Source of the DNA: Hydrogenophaga sp.
Lineage (GTDB): Bacteria > Pseudomonadota > Gammaproteobacteria > Burkholderiales > Burkholderiaceae_C
Assembly (NCBI RefSeq): GCF_019635465.1
Contig: NZ_JAHBZK010000013.1
Location: forward strand, 62,001 to 126,000
DNA: 64,000 bases
Reading direction: 5' to 3'
Shown: one piece after another, positions 46,557-56,640 of the stretch
How positions within the stretch are numbered: the stretch's first letter is position 1
How the letters are laid out: each line of letters starts with the position of its first letter
Made by a program: the position numbers and the translations under genes
The notes under the pieces: generated by a model
Database searches by the model: none
The model's input: only the letters and a program-made list of their open reading frames with translations
Told to the model about the DNA's origin: nothing

Positions 46557-47354
46557 ATGACCAAGCCCTCCTCCTCAGACGCGTTTCCTTCGATCTACCA
46601 GGCCGCACTCCTGCTGCTGGCCACCTTTCTTCTTCAATACGCGGTCGACATGGCGCTCTACGACCAGCGCGAGGCCCTGGGCCTGGACATGCATCAGCGC
46701 TGGGCGCTCGGGCTCGTGGTGGCCGACGGACTGGTGCTCGCAACGGTGCTGCACCTGCAAGGGCGCAGCTACCGAAACTTTCTGCACGCGTCCCCATCGT
46801 CGCCCTGGGCAACACTCTTCCTGGTGGTGCCTGCGGTGCTGCTGCTGGTGCCACTGATTCTTCACCTGAACTTCTGGTCTTCAGCGATCCTCGAATGCGT
46901 CTTTCCCTTGTCGCGATGGGAAGCGCAGGCGTTTGACCACATGGCGGCAGATGACCTCGCGACCCTGATCGCCACGGGCATGCTCGCGCCCGTGCTGGAA
47001 GAAATGCTCTTTCGTGGCGTGCTCCTGCGGGGCTTTCTCGAGCGCTATCCCCGCTGGCCCGCCATTGCCACATCGGCGCTGTTTTTTGGCGTCATGCACC
47101 TCAACATCTACCAGTTCGTGCTGGCGTTCTGGCTTGGGCTGCTGCTGGGTTGGCTGTACGAGCGCACCCGCTCGCTGATGCCCAGCATCGCCCTTCACGC
47201 AGCAGTCAATCTGTCGGTCCTGGCCATCGGGTGGTCGACGGGATCCACCGGATCCGGGGACCCGGCCCTCAGCCTGGTGTCGTGGGCCCTCGCCACGCTG
47301 ATGGCTGTTCTGGGCATGGCCTGGCTGCGCCGGGTCCTGAGTGTCAAGCGCTGA
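46557..47354 (+). CDS. CPBP family intramembrane metalloprotease
   Basis: A 265-residue polytopic protein. The CPBP motif 1 is APVLEEMLFRGVLLRGF: Glu148-Glu149 and Arg153 (EExxxR). Motif 2 is FFGVMHLN and motif 3 SIALHAAVN, each with its histidine, as in CAAX-protease and bacteriocin-processing enzymes. About eight membrane segments. The targets are unknown. It lies alone between the LysR gene and an acyl-CoA synthetase. Confidence 0.88.
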   Translation: MTKPSSSDAFPSIYQAALLLLATFLLQYAVDMALYDQREALGLDMHQRWALGLVVADGLVLATVLHLQGRSYRNFLHASPSSPWATLFLVVPAVLLLVPLILHLNFWSSAILECVFPLSRWEAQAFDHMAADDLATLIATGMLAPVLEEMLFRGVLLRGFLERYPRWPAIATSALFFGVMHLNIYQFVLAFWLGLLLGWLYERTRSLMPSIALHAAVNLSVLAIGWSTGSTGSGDPALSLVSWALATLMAVLGMAWLRRVLSVKR

Positions 47355-47396
47355 AGTACCGTGACCGGCACTTGGACGCGCGCGTTCACTCGCCGC

Positions 47397-49112
47397 TCAT
47401 CCGCCCTTTGCCCTGGCTTCTTCCTGCAGCCGCAGCACGCGGCGCTGCACCTTGCCCGTCGTGGTCATGGGCAAGCTGTCGATGAACTCGATCTCTTTCG
47501 GGTATTCGTAGGGGGCGAGCCGGCCCTTGACGTGCTTTTGAAGATCGGCCACCAGCGCTTCGTTGCCGGCATGCCCTGGCGCCAGCACCACATAGGCCTT
47601 CACCACCGCACCGCGCTCCTTGTCGGGCTTGGGCACCACCGCCGCGTTGGCCACCGCCGGGTGTTTGACCAGGCAGTTCTCGATTTCACTGGGGCCGATG
47701 CGATAGCCCGCGGCCTTGAAGACATCGTCCGACCGGCCCTGGTACCAGAGGTAGCCGTCCGCGTCGCGCGTGGCCAGGTCGCCGGTGCGGCACCAGCTGT
47801 TGGCCGGGTCACCGGTGTACTTGGCGCGGGTGGCGCCGTCGTTCTTCCAGTAGCCGAGAAAGAAGATCGGGTCGGGCTCGCCGTGCACGTCGAGCCGATG
47901 CACCGCCACGTCGCCGGGCACGCCCTCGGGACATTCGTTGCCATCGTCATCAATCACCGCGACGCGGTGGCCGGGATAGCCCTTGCCCATGCTGCCCGGA
48001 CGCGCCGGCCACAGGCGTGCGCAGTTGCCCACGATGTAGTTGATTTCGGTCTGGCCGAACATCTCGTTGACGGTGATGCCCAGCTCGTCGCGGCACCAGT
48101 TGAACACCGCGTCACCCACCGCTTCGCCCGCGCTCATGAGCCCCTGCAGTTGAAAGCAGAACTGCGTTCGCGGGCGCGGGAAGGCCTTCATCATGGCCTT
48201 GAGGGCGGTAGGGAACAGGAAGCTGTGGGTGATGCCATGGCGCTCGATGAGGTCGAACGCCGTCTGCGGCGAGAAGCGCCCGTTGTGCGCCACGATGGGC
48301 CGCCCGAAGTACAGCGACGGCAGCAAGGCGTCCATAAGGCCGCCGGTCCAGGCCCAGTCGGCCGGCGACCAGAACACCGCGTCAGAAGCTTTGCCGGCAT
48401 CGAACGGGTCGAAGCCGAACCAGTTCTGGCTGCAGACGAAGCCCGTGAGATTGCCGATGAGGGCCCGATGCGGAATCAGCGCGCCCTTGGGGTTGCCGGT
48501 GGTGCCGCTGGTGTAGATCAGCACCGCGGCCTCGTCGGCCCGCGTGCGCACGGGATCGAACCGATCGGGCTCTTGTGCCAGCAGGCGCTGCCAGTCCAAT
48601 GCACTGGCACCGGGCGCGCCCACCGCAATCACGTCCTGCAGCCGGGGACAGTTGGCGCTCACCGATTGCACGGCGGCCAGCGTGCTCGTGTCGCAGATCG
48701 CCAGCACCGCCTCGCTGTCGTGCAAGCGGTACTCAAGCGCCTCGGGCCCGAACAGTTGGGACAAGGGCATGCCCACCGCGCCCATCTGCAACACCGCCAT
48801 GTAGGCCACCGCCGTTTCGAATCGCTGCGGCATGACGATGGCCACCCGATCGCCACGCTGCACGCCCAGCGCCACCAGGGCGTTGGACAGGCGATTGGCC
48901 TGCGCCAGCAGATCGCCGTAGGTGTGCGTGCGGTCCGGCTCGCCGGGAGCGGTGGCAATCACGGCCGTTTGCCTGGCATGCGCTGGTTCACTGCCCCAAC
49001 GCCGAACACACACCTCGGCCATGTTGAAGTCCGCCGGCACCTGCCAGCCAAAGCGGCCATGCAATTCGGCGTACAGATCCGGACCGGTGTCGCGACCTTG
49101 ACCGCGTGCCAT
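47397..49112 (-). CDS. AMP-dependent acyl-CoA synthetase (acetyl-CoA synthetase-like)
   Basis: A 571-residue ATP-dependent acid:CoA ligase. P-loop-like motif VLIYTSGTTGNPKGALIPHRAL (~residue 195), A5 motif MFGQTEINYIVGN, A7 WCRTGDLATRDADGYLWYQGRSDD, and the A8/A10 Lys in LPMTTTGKVQRRVLR. It starts MARGQGRDTGPDLYAELHGRFGWQVPADFNMAEVCVRRW, like medium- or short-chain synthetases rather than canonical Acs. Substrate not resolved. It diverges from an alpha/beta hydrolase gene (35 bases between starts). Confidence 0.9.
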   Translation of the reverse strand: MARGQGRDTGPDLYAELHGRFGWQVPADFNMAEVCVRRWGSEPAHARQTAVIATAPGEPDRTHTYGDLLAQANRLSNALVALGVQRGDRVAIVMPQRFETAVAYMAVLQMGAVGMPLSQLFGPEALEYRLHDSEAVLAICDTSTLAAVQSVSANCPRLQDVIAVGAPGASALDWQRLLAQEPDRFDPVRTRADEAAVLIYTSGTTGNPKGALIPHRALIGNLTGFVCSQNWFGFDPFDAGKASDAVFWSPADWAWTGGLMDALLPSLYFGRPIVAHNGRFSPQTAFDLIERHGITHSFLFPTALKAMMKAFPRPRTQFCFQLQGLMSAGEAVGDAVFNWCRDELGITVNEMFGQTEINYIVGNCARLWPARPGSMGKGYPGHRVAVIDDDGNECPEGVPGDVAVHRLDVHGEPDPIFFLGYWKNDGATRAKYTGDPANSWCRTGDLATRDADGYLWYQGRSDDVFKAAGYRIGPSEIENCLVKHPAVANAAVVPKPDKERGAVVKAYVVLAPGHAGNEALVADLQKHVKGRLAPYEYPKEIEFIDSLPMTTTGKVQRRVLRLQEEARAKGG

Positions 49113-49147
49113 CGTGTGTCTCCTCGGGCTTTTCTATGATCGGGCGA

Positions 49148-50062
49148 ATGTATCAAGTACGACGCCCCTCCCGCAGCGACTTCCTGCCCATTCGCGGCTG
49201 GCGCTACCACCTCCGCAGCTGGGGCACACCTGACCCGCAGCGCCCCACGCTCGTGCTGGTGCACGGCTGGATGGATGTGGCCGCCTCGTGGCAGTTCATG
49301 GTCGATGCGCTGCGGGAAGACCGTCACGTGGTGGCCCCCGACTGGCGCGGCTTTGGCGACACCACCTGCGAGGGCCCCAAACCCGACAGCTACTGGTTCC
49401 CCGACTACCTGGGCGACCTTGACGCCTTGCTCGACACCTTGGTGGGTGACACACCCATTGATCTGGTCGGTCACAGCATGGGCGGTCATGTGGCCACCCT
49501 GTACGCCGGCGCGCGCCCGGCCCGGGTCCGGCGCCTGGTCAACCTCGAGGGTTTCGGCATGCCCGCGTCGGCGCCGTCCCAGGCCCCCAAGCGCTACGCC
49601 CACTGGCTCGACGAGATTCGTGCCGAACGCCGCGGTGACATGGACCTGGGCACCTACGACGACGTCGACGGCGTGGCCCGCCGCCTGATGAAGACCAACC
49701 CCCGCCTCAACCAGGACAAAGCGGACTGGCTGGCGCGCCAATGGGCAAGGCCCAATGCCCAGGGTCGCTGGGAGATCCTGGGCGACCCGGCGCACAAGGT
49801 CGGCAACGCGGTGCTGTTTCGCCCCGAAGAAGCTACTGCGGTGTACGAGCAGATCACCGCGCCCACGCTGTCGGTGGTGGCCAGCGACGACAGCCTGGGC
49901 CTGTGGTGGAAGGGCAAGTACACGCTCGACGAATTCCAGCAGCGCATCGGGCACGTTCCTCGCTTGCAACGCGCAGTCATCAACGACGCAGGACACATGC
50001 TGCACCACGATCAACCACAGGCCCTGGCGATGCTGGTCGACGACTTCTTCCAGCAGGCCTGA
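49148..50062 (+). CDS. Alpha/beta hydrolase
   Basis: A 304-residue alpha/beta-hydrolase. The oxyanion segment is LVLVHGWMDVAASWQFMVDAL; VVAPDWRGFGDTTCE is the conserved strand-turn; the nucleophile elbow is LVGHSMGGHVATLYAG with the Ser of GHSMG; the acid and His can be read in LSVVASDDSLG and AVINDAGHMLHHDQPQAL. The start is uncertain between ATG 49136 and 49148. It may act on esters or CoA thioesters; no specific substrate is indicated. Confidence 0.88.
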   Translation: MYQVRRPSRSDFLPIRGWRYHLRSWGTPDPQRPTLVLVHGWMDVAASWQFMVDALREDRHVVAPDWRGFGDTTCEGPKPDSYWFPDYLGDLDALLDTLVGDTPIDLVGHSMGGHVATLYAGARPARVRRLVNLEGFGMPASAPSQAPKRYAHWLDEIRAERRGDMDLGTYDDVDGVARRLMKTNPRLNQDKADWLARQWARPNAQGRWEILGDPAHKVGNAVLFRPEEATAVYEQITAPTLSVVASDDSLGLWWKGKYTLDEFQQRIGHVPRLQRAVINDAGHMLHHDQPQALAMLVDDFFQQA

Positions 50063-50120
50063 GCTACGTCCTGTTGCATACATCGGTCGAACCGACACGA
50101 ACTACCGGCACACTCGGCAC

Positions 50121-50639
50121 ATGAAATCCAACCAATGGCTGACCGGCGCTGGCGTCCTGTGCGCACTGCTGGCAACGCAAGCGGCCCACGCGTTCAATGC
50201 CTGCCCAGGCTGGGACGACCCGCTGCCCGAGGGCAGAACGCGCTACGAAGTCTTCGCCTCGCCCTATACCCATCATTGGTCGTACAACGAAGAGCACAAG
50301 GCCGTCAACCTCGTCAGCCTGAGCCGGCACCTGCCCGACGACCGCATGTGCGGCCTGGCCTTGTTCACCAATTCGTTCGGTCAGCCCTCTGCCTACGTCT
50401 ATGCCGCCAAGACCTGGGAAGGCTTCCTCACCCGGTGGCCCGAGGTCTACGCCACCGTCAGCGCAGGTGTCATCTACGGCTACGTGGGCAAATACAAGGA
50501 CAAGGTGCCCTTGAACGTCGGCGGGTTCGCACCGGCCATCGTCCCCTCGGTCGGGTACCGCTTCACCCCCCACCTGGGCATGGAGGTCCAGATCCTGGGC
50601 ACGGCCGCCTTCATGGTCGGGCTCAACGCCCGTTTCTGA
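50121..50639 (+). CDS. Exported beta-barrel-like protein, possibly PagP-related
   Basis: A 172-residue exported protein: signal peptide to AAHAFN, then eight amphipathic strands ending in a C-terminal aromatic (NARF), consistent with a small outer-membrane barrel. By eye it shares the plan of PagP, the lipid A palmitoyltransferase: YEVFASPYTHHWSYNEEHKAVNLVSLSRHL near the N-terminus, LFTNSFGQPSAYVYAAKTWEGF in the middle and VSAGVIYGYVGKY, PSVGYRFTPHLGMEV at the end. The Asp-Ser pair of PagP would be Asn-Ser here, so activity is uncertain. I am moderately sure of the barrel, less of PagP. Confidence 0.5.
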   Translation: MKSNQWLTGAGVLCALLATQAAHAFNACPGWDDPLPEGRTRYEVFASPYTHHWSYNEEHKAVNLVSLSRHLPDDRMCGLALFTNSFGQPSAYVYAAKTWEGFLTRWPEVYATVSAGVIYGYVGKYKDKVPLNVGGFAPAIVPSVGYRFTPHLGMEVQILGTAAFMVGLNARF

Positions 50640-50720
50640 CCTTCGGCCCGCCTGCACCGCACAGACGGTGGCCGCATGAGAAAATCCGCGTCTTTCGCCA
50701 GACAGAACGCAGGATTGACC

Positions 50721-51825
50721 ATGGACGCCGAACAGATCAACACCATCCAGAGCCAACTCGAGGACCTCAGCACCCGCGTGGTCGAGTTGCGGAGGTATCT
50801 TTGACTACGATGCCAAGGCATCGAAGCTGAAGGAAGTCGAGTCCGCCCTGGAGGACCCGACCGTCTGGGACAACCCCAAACGCGCCCAGGAGCTGGGCAA
50901 AGAGAAGAAATCCCTCGAAGACGTTGTCGTGGTGCTCGACCGCCTGGACAGCGAGCTCAAGGACAACCACGAGCTGTTCGAGATGTCGGCCGCCGACGAC
51001 GACCACGCCGGCCTGCAGACCATCGCCGACGAGGCCCGCAAGGTCGAGGCCGAAGTCGAGAAGCTCGAATTCCGCCGGATGTTCAACAACCCGGCCGACC
51101 CGCTGAACTGCTTCCTGGACATCCAGGCCGGCGCAGGCGGCACCGAGGCCTGCGACTGGGCCAGCATGCTGCTGCGCCAGTACCTGCGCTACGCCGAGCG
51201 CAAGGGCTTCAAGACCACGGTCGAAGACGAGACGCCGGGCGACACCGCGGGCATCAAGAGCGCAACCATCAAGATCGAGGGCGAATACGCCTTCGGTCTG
51301 CTGCGCACCGAGACCGGCGTGCACCGCCTGGTGCGCAAGAGCCCGTTCGACAGCTCGGGGGGACGCCACACCTCGTTTGCCTCGGTGTTCGTCTACCCGG
51401 AGATCGACGACTCGATCGAAATCAACATCAACCCGGCCGATGTGCGCGTGGACACCTACCGCGCCAGCGGCGCCGGCGGCCAGCACATCAACAAGACCGA
51501 TTCGGCCGTGCGCCTCACCCACTTGCCCACCGGCATCGTGGTGCAGTGCCAGGACGGCCGTAGCCAGCACAGCAACCGCGACGTCGCCTGGCAACGCCTG
51601 CGCTCGCGTCTGTACGACCACGAGATGCGCAAGCGCATGGAAGAGCAGCAAAAGCTCGAAGACACCAAGACCGACGTCGGCTGGGGTCACCAGATCCGCT
51701 CCTACGTGCTCGACAACAGCCGCATCAAGGACCTGCGCACCAACGTGGAGATTTCTGCCACGCAGAAAGTCCTCGACGGCGACCTCGACCCCTTCATCGA
51801 AGCATCCCTCAAGCAAGGCGTCTGA
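50721..51825 (+). CDS. prfB: Peptide chain release factor 2 (programmed +1 frameshift)
   Basis: A 367-residue factor that reads UGA and UAA. The first 27 codons run from ATG 50721 to an in-frame TGA at 50802; the slippery CTT-TGA-C (50799-50805) shifts the ribosome by +1 into the frame that continues to 51825. A Shine-Dalgarno-like GGAGG (50791-50795) lies three bases ahead of the slippery codon. Body: coiled N-terminal domain, PxT-type region with anticodon SPF ([24 protein letters not shown]), and the catalytic GGQ in [19 protein letters not shown] reader joining these by eye gets the usual RF2. Confidence 0.97.
50791..50805 (+). promoter_or_regulatory. prfB autoregulatory +1 frameshift site
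   Basis: GGAGG then TAT, CTT, TGA, C. Low RF2 lets the ribosome slip from CTT to TTT and go on in the second frame; high RF2 ends translation at the TGA. It is the classical RF2 site, spacing as in E. coli. Confidence 0.96.
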
Positions 51826-51827
51826 CC

Positions 51828-54503
51828 ATGAGTTCCCTCCGAGAAGGCCCCACCACCGTGGTGCGGCGCGAAGACTACGCACCTCCCGCCTACTGGATCG
51901 ACACTGTCGAGCTGTGCTTCGACCTCGACCCGGCCAAGACCCGCGTGCTCAACCGCATGAGCCTGCGTCGAAACACCGAGGTCGCGGCCCAGCCACTGCG
52001 CCTGGACGGTGAGGACCTCAACCTCGCGCGGGTGCTGGTCAATGGCGCGGGCTGCTCGTTCCGCATGGACGGCGGCCAGCTGGTGCTGGACAACCTGCCC
52101 GAAGGTGACGCTGCGTTCACGCTGGAGATCTTCACCACCTGCGCGCCCGAGAAGAACACCCAGCTCATGGGTCTGTACGTGAGCCAGGGCACCTTCTTCA
52201 CCCAGTGCGAGGCCGAGGGCTTTCGCCGCATCACCTACTTCCTGGACCGCCCGGACGTGATGGCCAGCTACACGGTCACCCTGCGCGCCGACAAGGCGCG
52301 CTACCCGGTGCTGCTGTCCAACGGCAACCTGGTCGAGTCGGGCGATCTGGAGGACGGCCGCCATTTCGCCAAATGGGTCGACCCGCACCGCAAGCCCAGC
52401 TACCTGTTCGCGCTGGTGGCCGGCAACCTGGTGGCGCGCGAGCAGCGCATCGTCTCGCGCGCCGGCAAGGAGCACCTGTTGCAGGTCTTCGTGCGCCGCG
52501 GCGACATGGACAAGACCGAGCACGCCATGCAGTCGCTCATGGCCAGCGTGGCCTGGGACGAAGCCCGTTTCGGGCTGCCGCTCGATCTGGAGCGCTTCAT
52601 GATCGTCGCCACCAGCGACTTCAACATGGGCGCGATGGAGAACAAGGGCCTCAACATCTTCAACACCAAGTACGTGCTGGCCAACAGCGCCACCGCCACC
52701 GACACCGACTTCGCCAACATCGAATCGGTGGTGGGCCACGAGTACTTTCACAACTGGACCGGCAACCGCGTCACCTGCCGCGACTGGTTCCAGCTCTCCC
52801 TCAAGGAAGGCCTCACGGTCTTTCGCGACCAGGAGTTCAGCATGGATCTGTGCGCCGATCCGTCGGCGCGCGCGGTCAAGCGCATCGAAGACGTGCGCGT
52901 GCTGCGCACCGCGCAGTTCCCGGAGGACGCCGGTCCGATGGCGCACCCGGTGCGCCCCGACAGCTACGTCGAGATCAACAACTTCTACACCGTCACCGTC
53001 TACGAGAAGGGTGCAGAGGTTGTGCGCATGATGCAGACCCTGGTCGGGCGCGAAGGCTTTGCGCGCGGCATGAAGCTGTACTTCGAGCGCCACGACGGTC
53101 AGGCCGTCACCTGCGACCACTTCGCGCAGGCCATTGCCGACGCCAACCCCGAAAGCGAACTGGCCAGGCAATTGGATACGTTCAAGCGTTGGTACAGCCA
53201 GGCCGGCACCCCCCGCGTCAAGGCGCAGGGTCAGTACGACGCCGAGGCGCGCCGCTACACCTTGCAGCTGAGCCAGCGCTGTGCGCCCACCCCGGGCCAG
53301 GCGGTCAAGCAGCCCTTCGTCATTCCGGTGGCACTCGGCCTGCTCGACGCCGCCACTGGCGCCGAGTTGCCGCTGGCACCGGCGCAGCGCCTCGTGGTGC
53401 TCAGCGATGCCAGCCAGACCGTGGTGTTCGACAACGTCGATCGCGAGCCGGTGCCCTCGTTGCTGCGCGGCTTCTCGGCCCCAGTGGTGCTCGAAGTCGA
53501 GGACAGTGAAGCGCAGTTGCTGACGCTGCTGGCCCACGACAGCGACCCCTTCAACCGTTGGGAGGCGGGCCAACGCCTGGCGTTGCGCCGCGCGCTGGCT
53601 GCGGTGCGCACAACCGAACCCGTGACACAACCGCTGGACGACGCATTCATCGCCGCCATGCGCGCCGTGCTGCGCCACGACGCGCTCGACGCCGCCTTCA
53701 AGGAGCTCGCGCTCACGCTGCCCAGCGAGACCTACATCGCCGAGCAACTCGACGAGGTCGATCCACAACGCGTGCACGCGGTGCGCGAAGCCATGCGCGA
53801 GCAATTGGCGAACGCCCTGCACGCCGACTGGGTCTGGGCCTATGAGCAGCACAAGGACAACGGCGCCTACCGACCCGACGCACTGAGCGCAGGCCGACGC
53901 GCACTGGCTGGCCTGGCGCTGACCATGCTCTGCCTGGCCGCGCGCACCTCGGGCGATCCGGTCTGGCCCGGCAAGGCCTATCAGCGCTTCAAGGACGCCA
54001 GCAATATGACCGACCGCTTCAACGCGCTGTCGGCCCTGGTGGTGAGCGACCACGCGCTGGCGCGCGAAGCCCTGGCGCGCTTCCATACGCTGTTCGCAGA
54101 AGAGGCGCTGGTGCTCGACAAATGGTTTGCGCTGCAGGCCGGCGCACCCGACCGTGGCGGCAACGTGCTGCCGGCGGTGCGCCAGCTCATGGCGCATCCG
54201 GACTTCCACCCGCGCAACCCCAACCGGGCGCGCAGCGTCATCTTCAGCTACTGCAACGCCAACCCGGGCGGCTTCCACCGCGCCGACGCAGCGGGCTATG
54301 TGTTCTGGAGCGATCGTGTCATCGAAATCGACCGCTTCAACCCGCAGGTGGCGGCACGCCTGGCCCGCGCACTCGATCGCTGGCGCAAGCTGGTCGAACC
54401 CTACCGCAGTGCGGCGCGCGAAGCCATTGCGCGCGTGGCCGCGCAAACCGAGTTGAGCAACGACGTGCGCGAGGTGGTCACCCGCGCACTCTCGGACGAC
54501 TGA
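51828..54503 (+). CDS. pepN: Aminopeptidase N
   Basis: An 891-residue M1 metallopeptidase, cytoplasmic. N-terminal beta domain ([32 protein letters not shown]), then GAMEN (in [14 protein letters not shown]) and the zinc site HEYFH with His304, Glu305, His308 and Glu327 (SLKEGL). C-terminal alpha-superhelical domain to the end. The start ATG 51828 is 2 bases past the prfB stop, so the two are coupled. Length matches the E. coli type. Confidence 0.97.
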   Translation: MSSLREGPTTVVRREDYAPPAYWIDTVELCFDLDPAKTRVLNRMSLRRNTEVAAQPLRLDGEDLNLARVLVNGAGCSFRMDGGQLVLDNLPEGDAAFTLEIFTTCAPEKNTQLMGLYVSQGTFFTQCEAEGFRRITYFLDRPDVMASYTVTLRADKARYPVLLSNGNLVESGDLEDGRHFAKWVDPHRKPSYLFALVAGNLVAREQRIVSRAGKEHLLQVFVRRGDMDKTEHAMQSLMASVAWDEARFGLPLDLERFMIVATSDFNMGAMENKGLNIFNTKYVLANSATATDTDFANIESVVGHEYFHNWTGNRVTCRDWFQLSLKEGLTVFRDQEFSMDLCADPSARAVKRIEDVRVLRTAQFPEDAGPMAHPVRPDSYVEINNFYTVTVYEKGAEVVRMMQTLVGREGFARGMKLYFERHDGQAVTCDHFAQAIADANPESELARQLDTFKRWYSQAGTPRVKAQGQYDAEARRYTLQLSQRCAPTPGQAVKQPFVIPVALGLLDAATGAELPLAPAQRLVVLSDASQTVVFDNVDREPVPSLLRGFSAPVVLEVEDSEAQLLTLLAHDSDPFNRWEAGQRLALRRALAAVRTTEPVTQPLDDAFIAAMRAVLRHDALDAAFKELALTLPSETYIAEQLDEVDPQRVHAVREAMREQLANALHADWVWAYEQHKDNGAYRPDALSAGRRALAGLALTMLCLAARTSGDPVWPGKAYQRFKDASNMTDRFNALSALVVSDHALAREALARFHTLFAEEALVLDKWFALQAGAPDRGGNVLPAVRQLMAHPDFHPRNPNRARSVIFSYCNANPGGFHRADAAGYVFWSDRVIEIDRFNPQVAARLARALDRWRKLVEPYRSAAREAIARVAAQTELSNDVREVVTRALSDD

Positions 54504-54523
54504 CACCAGGGCCTGTTCACACC

Positions 54524-55531
54524 ATGAGTCAACGCATCTCCCTCACCCGCTACCTTGTCGAGAAGCAACGCGTCGACGGGCACATCCCTTCACAGCTGCG
54601 TCTGTTGCTCGAGGTGGTTGCGCGTTCGTGCAAGAGCATCAGCCACGCCGTCAACAAGGGCGCCCTCGGTGGCGTGCTGGGATCGGCCGACAGCGAGAAC
54701 GTGCAAGGTGAAGTCCAGAAGAAGCTCGACATCATCGCCAACGAGGTGCTGATCGAAGCCAACGAATGGGGCGGCCACCTCGCGGCCATGGCCAGCGAAG
54801 AGATGGACACCATCTACGTGGTGCCCAACCGCTTCCCCAAAGGCGAGTACCTGCTGCTGTTCGATCCGCTCGACGGCTCATCGAACATCGACGTCAACGT
54901 CAGCATCGGCACCATCTTCAGCGTGCTGCGTATGCCCGAGGACGACCGCGGCGTCGACGAAGGCGACTTCCTGCAACCCGGTCGCAAGCAGGTGGCCGCC
55001 GGCTACTGCGTCTACGGCCCTCAGACCACGCTGGTACTGACCGTGGGCGATGGTGTGGCCATGTTCACCCTTGACCGCGAGCAGGGGTCCTTCGTGCTCA
55101 CGCAGGAGAACGTGCAGATTCCGGCCGACACGAAGGAATTCGCCATCAACATGAGCAACATGCGCCACTGGGATGCCCCGGTGAAGCGCTACATCGACGA
55201 GTGCCTGCAAGGCAAGGAAGGTCCGCGCGGCAAGGACTTCAACATGCGGTGGATCGCCAGCATGGTGGCCGACGTGCACCGCATCCTCACGCGCGGCGGC
55301 GTCTTCATGTACCCCTGGGACAAGCGCGAACCCGACAAGCCCGGCAAGCTGCGCCTGATGTACGAAGCCAACCCCATGGCCTGGCTGGTCGAACAGGCCG
55401 GTGGCGCGGCCACCAACGGGCGCGAACGCATCCTGGACATCCAGCCGGGCAAGCTGCACGAACGCGTGAGCGTGATTCTTGGCAGCAGGAACGAGGTCGA
55501 ACGCGTGACGGCCTACCACCTCGAGCGCTGA
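54524..55531 (+). CDS. fbp: Fructose-1,6-bisphosphatase class I
   Basis: A 335-residue enzyme of gluconeogenesis. Start at 54524 ([32 protein letters not shown]). Active site: metal ligands in [37 protein letters not shown]-type region [12 protein letters not shown]; substrate site near [25 protein letters not shown]. It lies 20 bases after pepN. Regulatory sites of the AMP type cannot be judged by eye. Confidence 0.96.
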   Translation: MSQRISLTRYLVEKQRVDGHIPSQLRLLLEVVARSCKSISHAVNKGALGGVLGSADSENVQGEVQKKLDIIANEVLIEANEWGGHLAAMASEEMDTIYVVPNRFPKGEYLLLFDPLDGSSNIDVNVSIGTIFSVLRMPEDDRGVDEGDFLQPGRKQVAAGYCVYGPQTTLVLTVGDGVAMFTLDREQGSFVLTQENVQIPADTKEFAINMSNMRHWDAPVKRYIDECLQGKEGPRGKDFNMRWIASMVADVHRILTRGGVFMYPWDKREPDKPGKLRLMYEANPMAWLVEQAGGAATNGRERILDIQPGKLHERVSVILGSRNEVERVTAYHLER

Positions 55532-55549
55532 GCCCCTGCCCCGGCTGGC

Positions 55550-55555
55550 TATAAT
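55550..55555 (+). promoter_or_regulatory. -10 box of the tRNA-Thr promoter
   Basis: TATAAT (55550-55555) followed by CGCCG, 10 bases before the mature tRNA start. The -35 would fall in the end of fbp and is weak. Confidence 0.6.
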
Positions 55556-55565
55556 CGCCGACTTC

Positions 55566-55641
55566 GCCGGTGTAGCTCAGTTGGTAGAGCAGCTCATTCG
55601 TAATGAGAAGGTCGGGGGTTCGACTCCTCTCTCCGGCACCA
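55566..55641 (+). tRNA. tRNA-Thr (anticodon CGT)
   Basis: A 76-base tRNA with encoded CCA. Acceptor stem GCCGGTG / CTCCGGC (its last pair is a mismatch or wobble), D-arm GCTCAGTTGGTAGAGC, anticodon loop TTCGTAA with CGT at 55599-55601 reading ACG, T-arm GGGGGTTCGACTCCTC. Single tRNA, followed by a long terminator. Confidence 0.96.
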
Positions 55642-55650
55642 GAAATCAGC

Positions 55651-55694
55651 AAGCGGGTCAGGTGGTTTGCAACCGCCTGACCCGCTTCGTTTTT
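55651..55694 (+). terminator. Long terminator after tRNA-Thr
   Basis: AAGCGGGTCAGG, then T-GGTT-TGC-AACC-G, then CCTGACCCGCTT: about 17 bp of stem with one T-G wobble, followed by CG and five T residues. It is unusually strong. It also separates the tRNA unit from the convergent IclR gene. Confidence 0.9.
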
Positions 55695-55735
55695 CCCACT
55701 CGCGCGCCTGTCTGCAGGGGTGATGCCCGAGGCCA

Positions 55736-56539
55736 TCAATCGGCCACGAAACCGTGGGATCTGAGTGCCACGCGAATCAGGCGCACGATCTTGCGCTGGT
55801 GTTCCCGGGTCATGCGTGCCTCTGTTGAGGCCACGCTGATGCCGGCCACGACGTCGCCCGCGCGGTCGAGCACCGGCAGCCCCACCGCCAATACGCCGCG
55901 CGTGGCATGGTTTCCCACCACCGACCAGCCCCGTTCGCGAGTGGCAGCGACCAAAGCGCGCAAGCGAGACTCGGTCAAGCCGCCGTACAGCGCCAGGTTC
56001 GAGGCATTCACCTCCAGAACTGCCTCCACCTCGCGATCGTCCAGGGCGGCCAGCAGCGCCAGTCCGGCACCACCCACGCCCAGGGGTTGCCGGGTTCCAA
56101 TCTGGATCACCAGGATCTGGATTGGGTAGCTGCCCACGTGCCTGGCGATGCAATGCGACAGCCCGCCATCGCGCACGATGGCAAAGGCCGCATCGCCGCA
56201 ACCCTCGCTCACACTGGCCAGCACAGGTGAGAGCCGTTCGGCCAGATCGGCACGCTGCCTCGTAGACGGCATCAACCCCTTCCATCGCTCCCCCGGGCCG
56301 TAGTGGAAGCGCGATACCACGCTCACGTACCGGGCCGCCTGCAAGGCGCTCAACAACCGATGGACCGTGGCGCGCTCAAGGCCGGTCAGGCGACACAGCG
56401 CAACCACACGCATGCCTTCCTGGGGCCCGGCCAGGATGGCGTCCATGAGCGCCAGCCCCCGACTCAGGGTCTGGCTGTCCTCAGATGGCGAGGGTTTTCC
56501 TGAAGCCTTTTTGTCCGCATGTCGGACGTTCTTGCTCAT
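55736..56539 (-). CDS. IclR family transcriptional regulator
   Basis: A 267-residue regulator: N-terminal winged helix (SQTLSRGLALMDAILAGPQEGMRVVALCRLTGLERATVHRLLSALQAARYVSVV), then the GAF-like effector domain (LAERLSPVLASVSEGCGDAAFAIVRDGGLSHCIARHVGSYPIQIL, GVGGAGLALLAAL). It diverges from the Bug-type binding protein with 101 bases between starts and likely controls that cluster. Effector unknown. Confidence 0.9.
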   Translation of the reverse strand: MSKNVRHADKKASGKPSPSEDSQTLSRGLALMDAILAGPQEGMRVVALCRLTGLERATVHRLLSALQAARYVSVVSRFHYGPGERWKGLMPSTRQRADLAERLSPVLASVSEGCGDAAFAIVRDGGLSHCIARHVGSYPIQILVIQIGTRQPLGVGGAGLALLAALDDREVEAVLEVNASNLALYGGLTESRLRALVAATRERGWSVVGNHATRGVLAVGLPVLDRAGDVVAGISVASTEARMTREHQRKIVRLIRVALRSHGFVAD

Positions 56540-56640
56540 TCGTTCCTAAGAGGCGTTGAAACAATGGTCGCCAACCCGGGAAGGCGCACCCCGGGGTCCA
56601 GCGCATTTGCAGACCCCCAATTTACCGTCAAGGAGACGAC

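Noticed and set aside
51702-54506. 934-codon open frame antisense to pepN
   Set aside because: It mirrors pepN and prfB codon structure in a high-GC region, has no ribosome site or recognisable domain, and the sense gene has full motifs.
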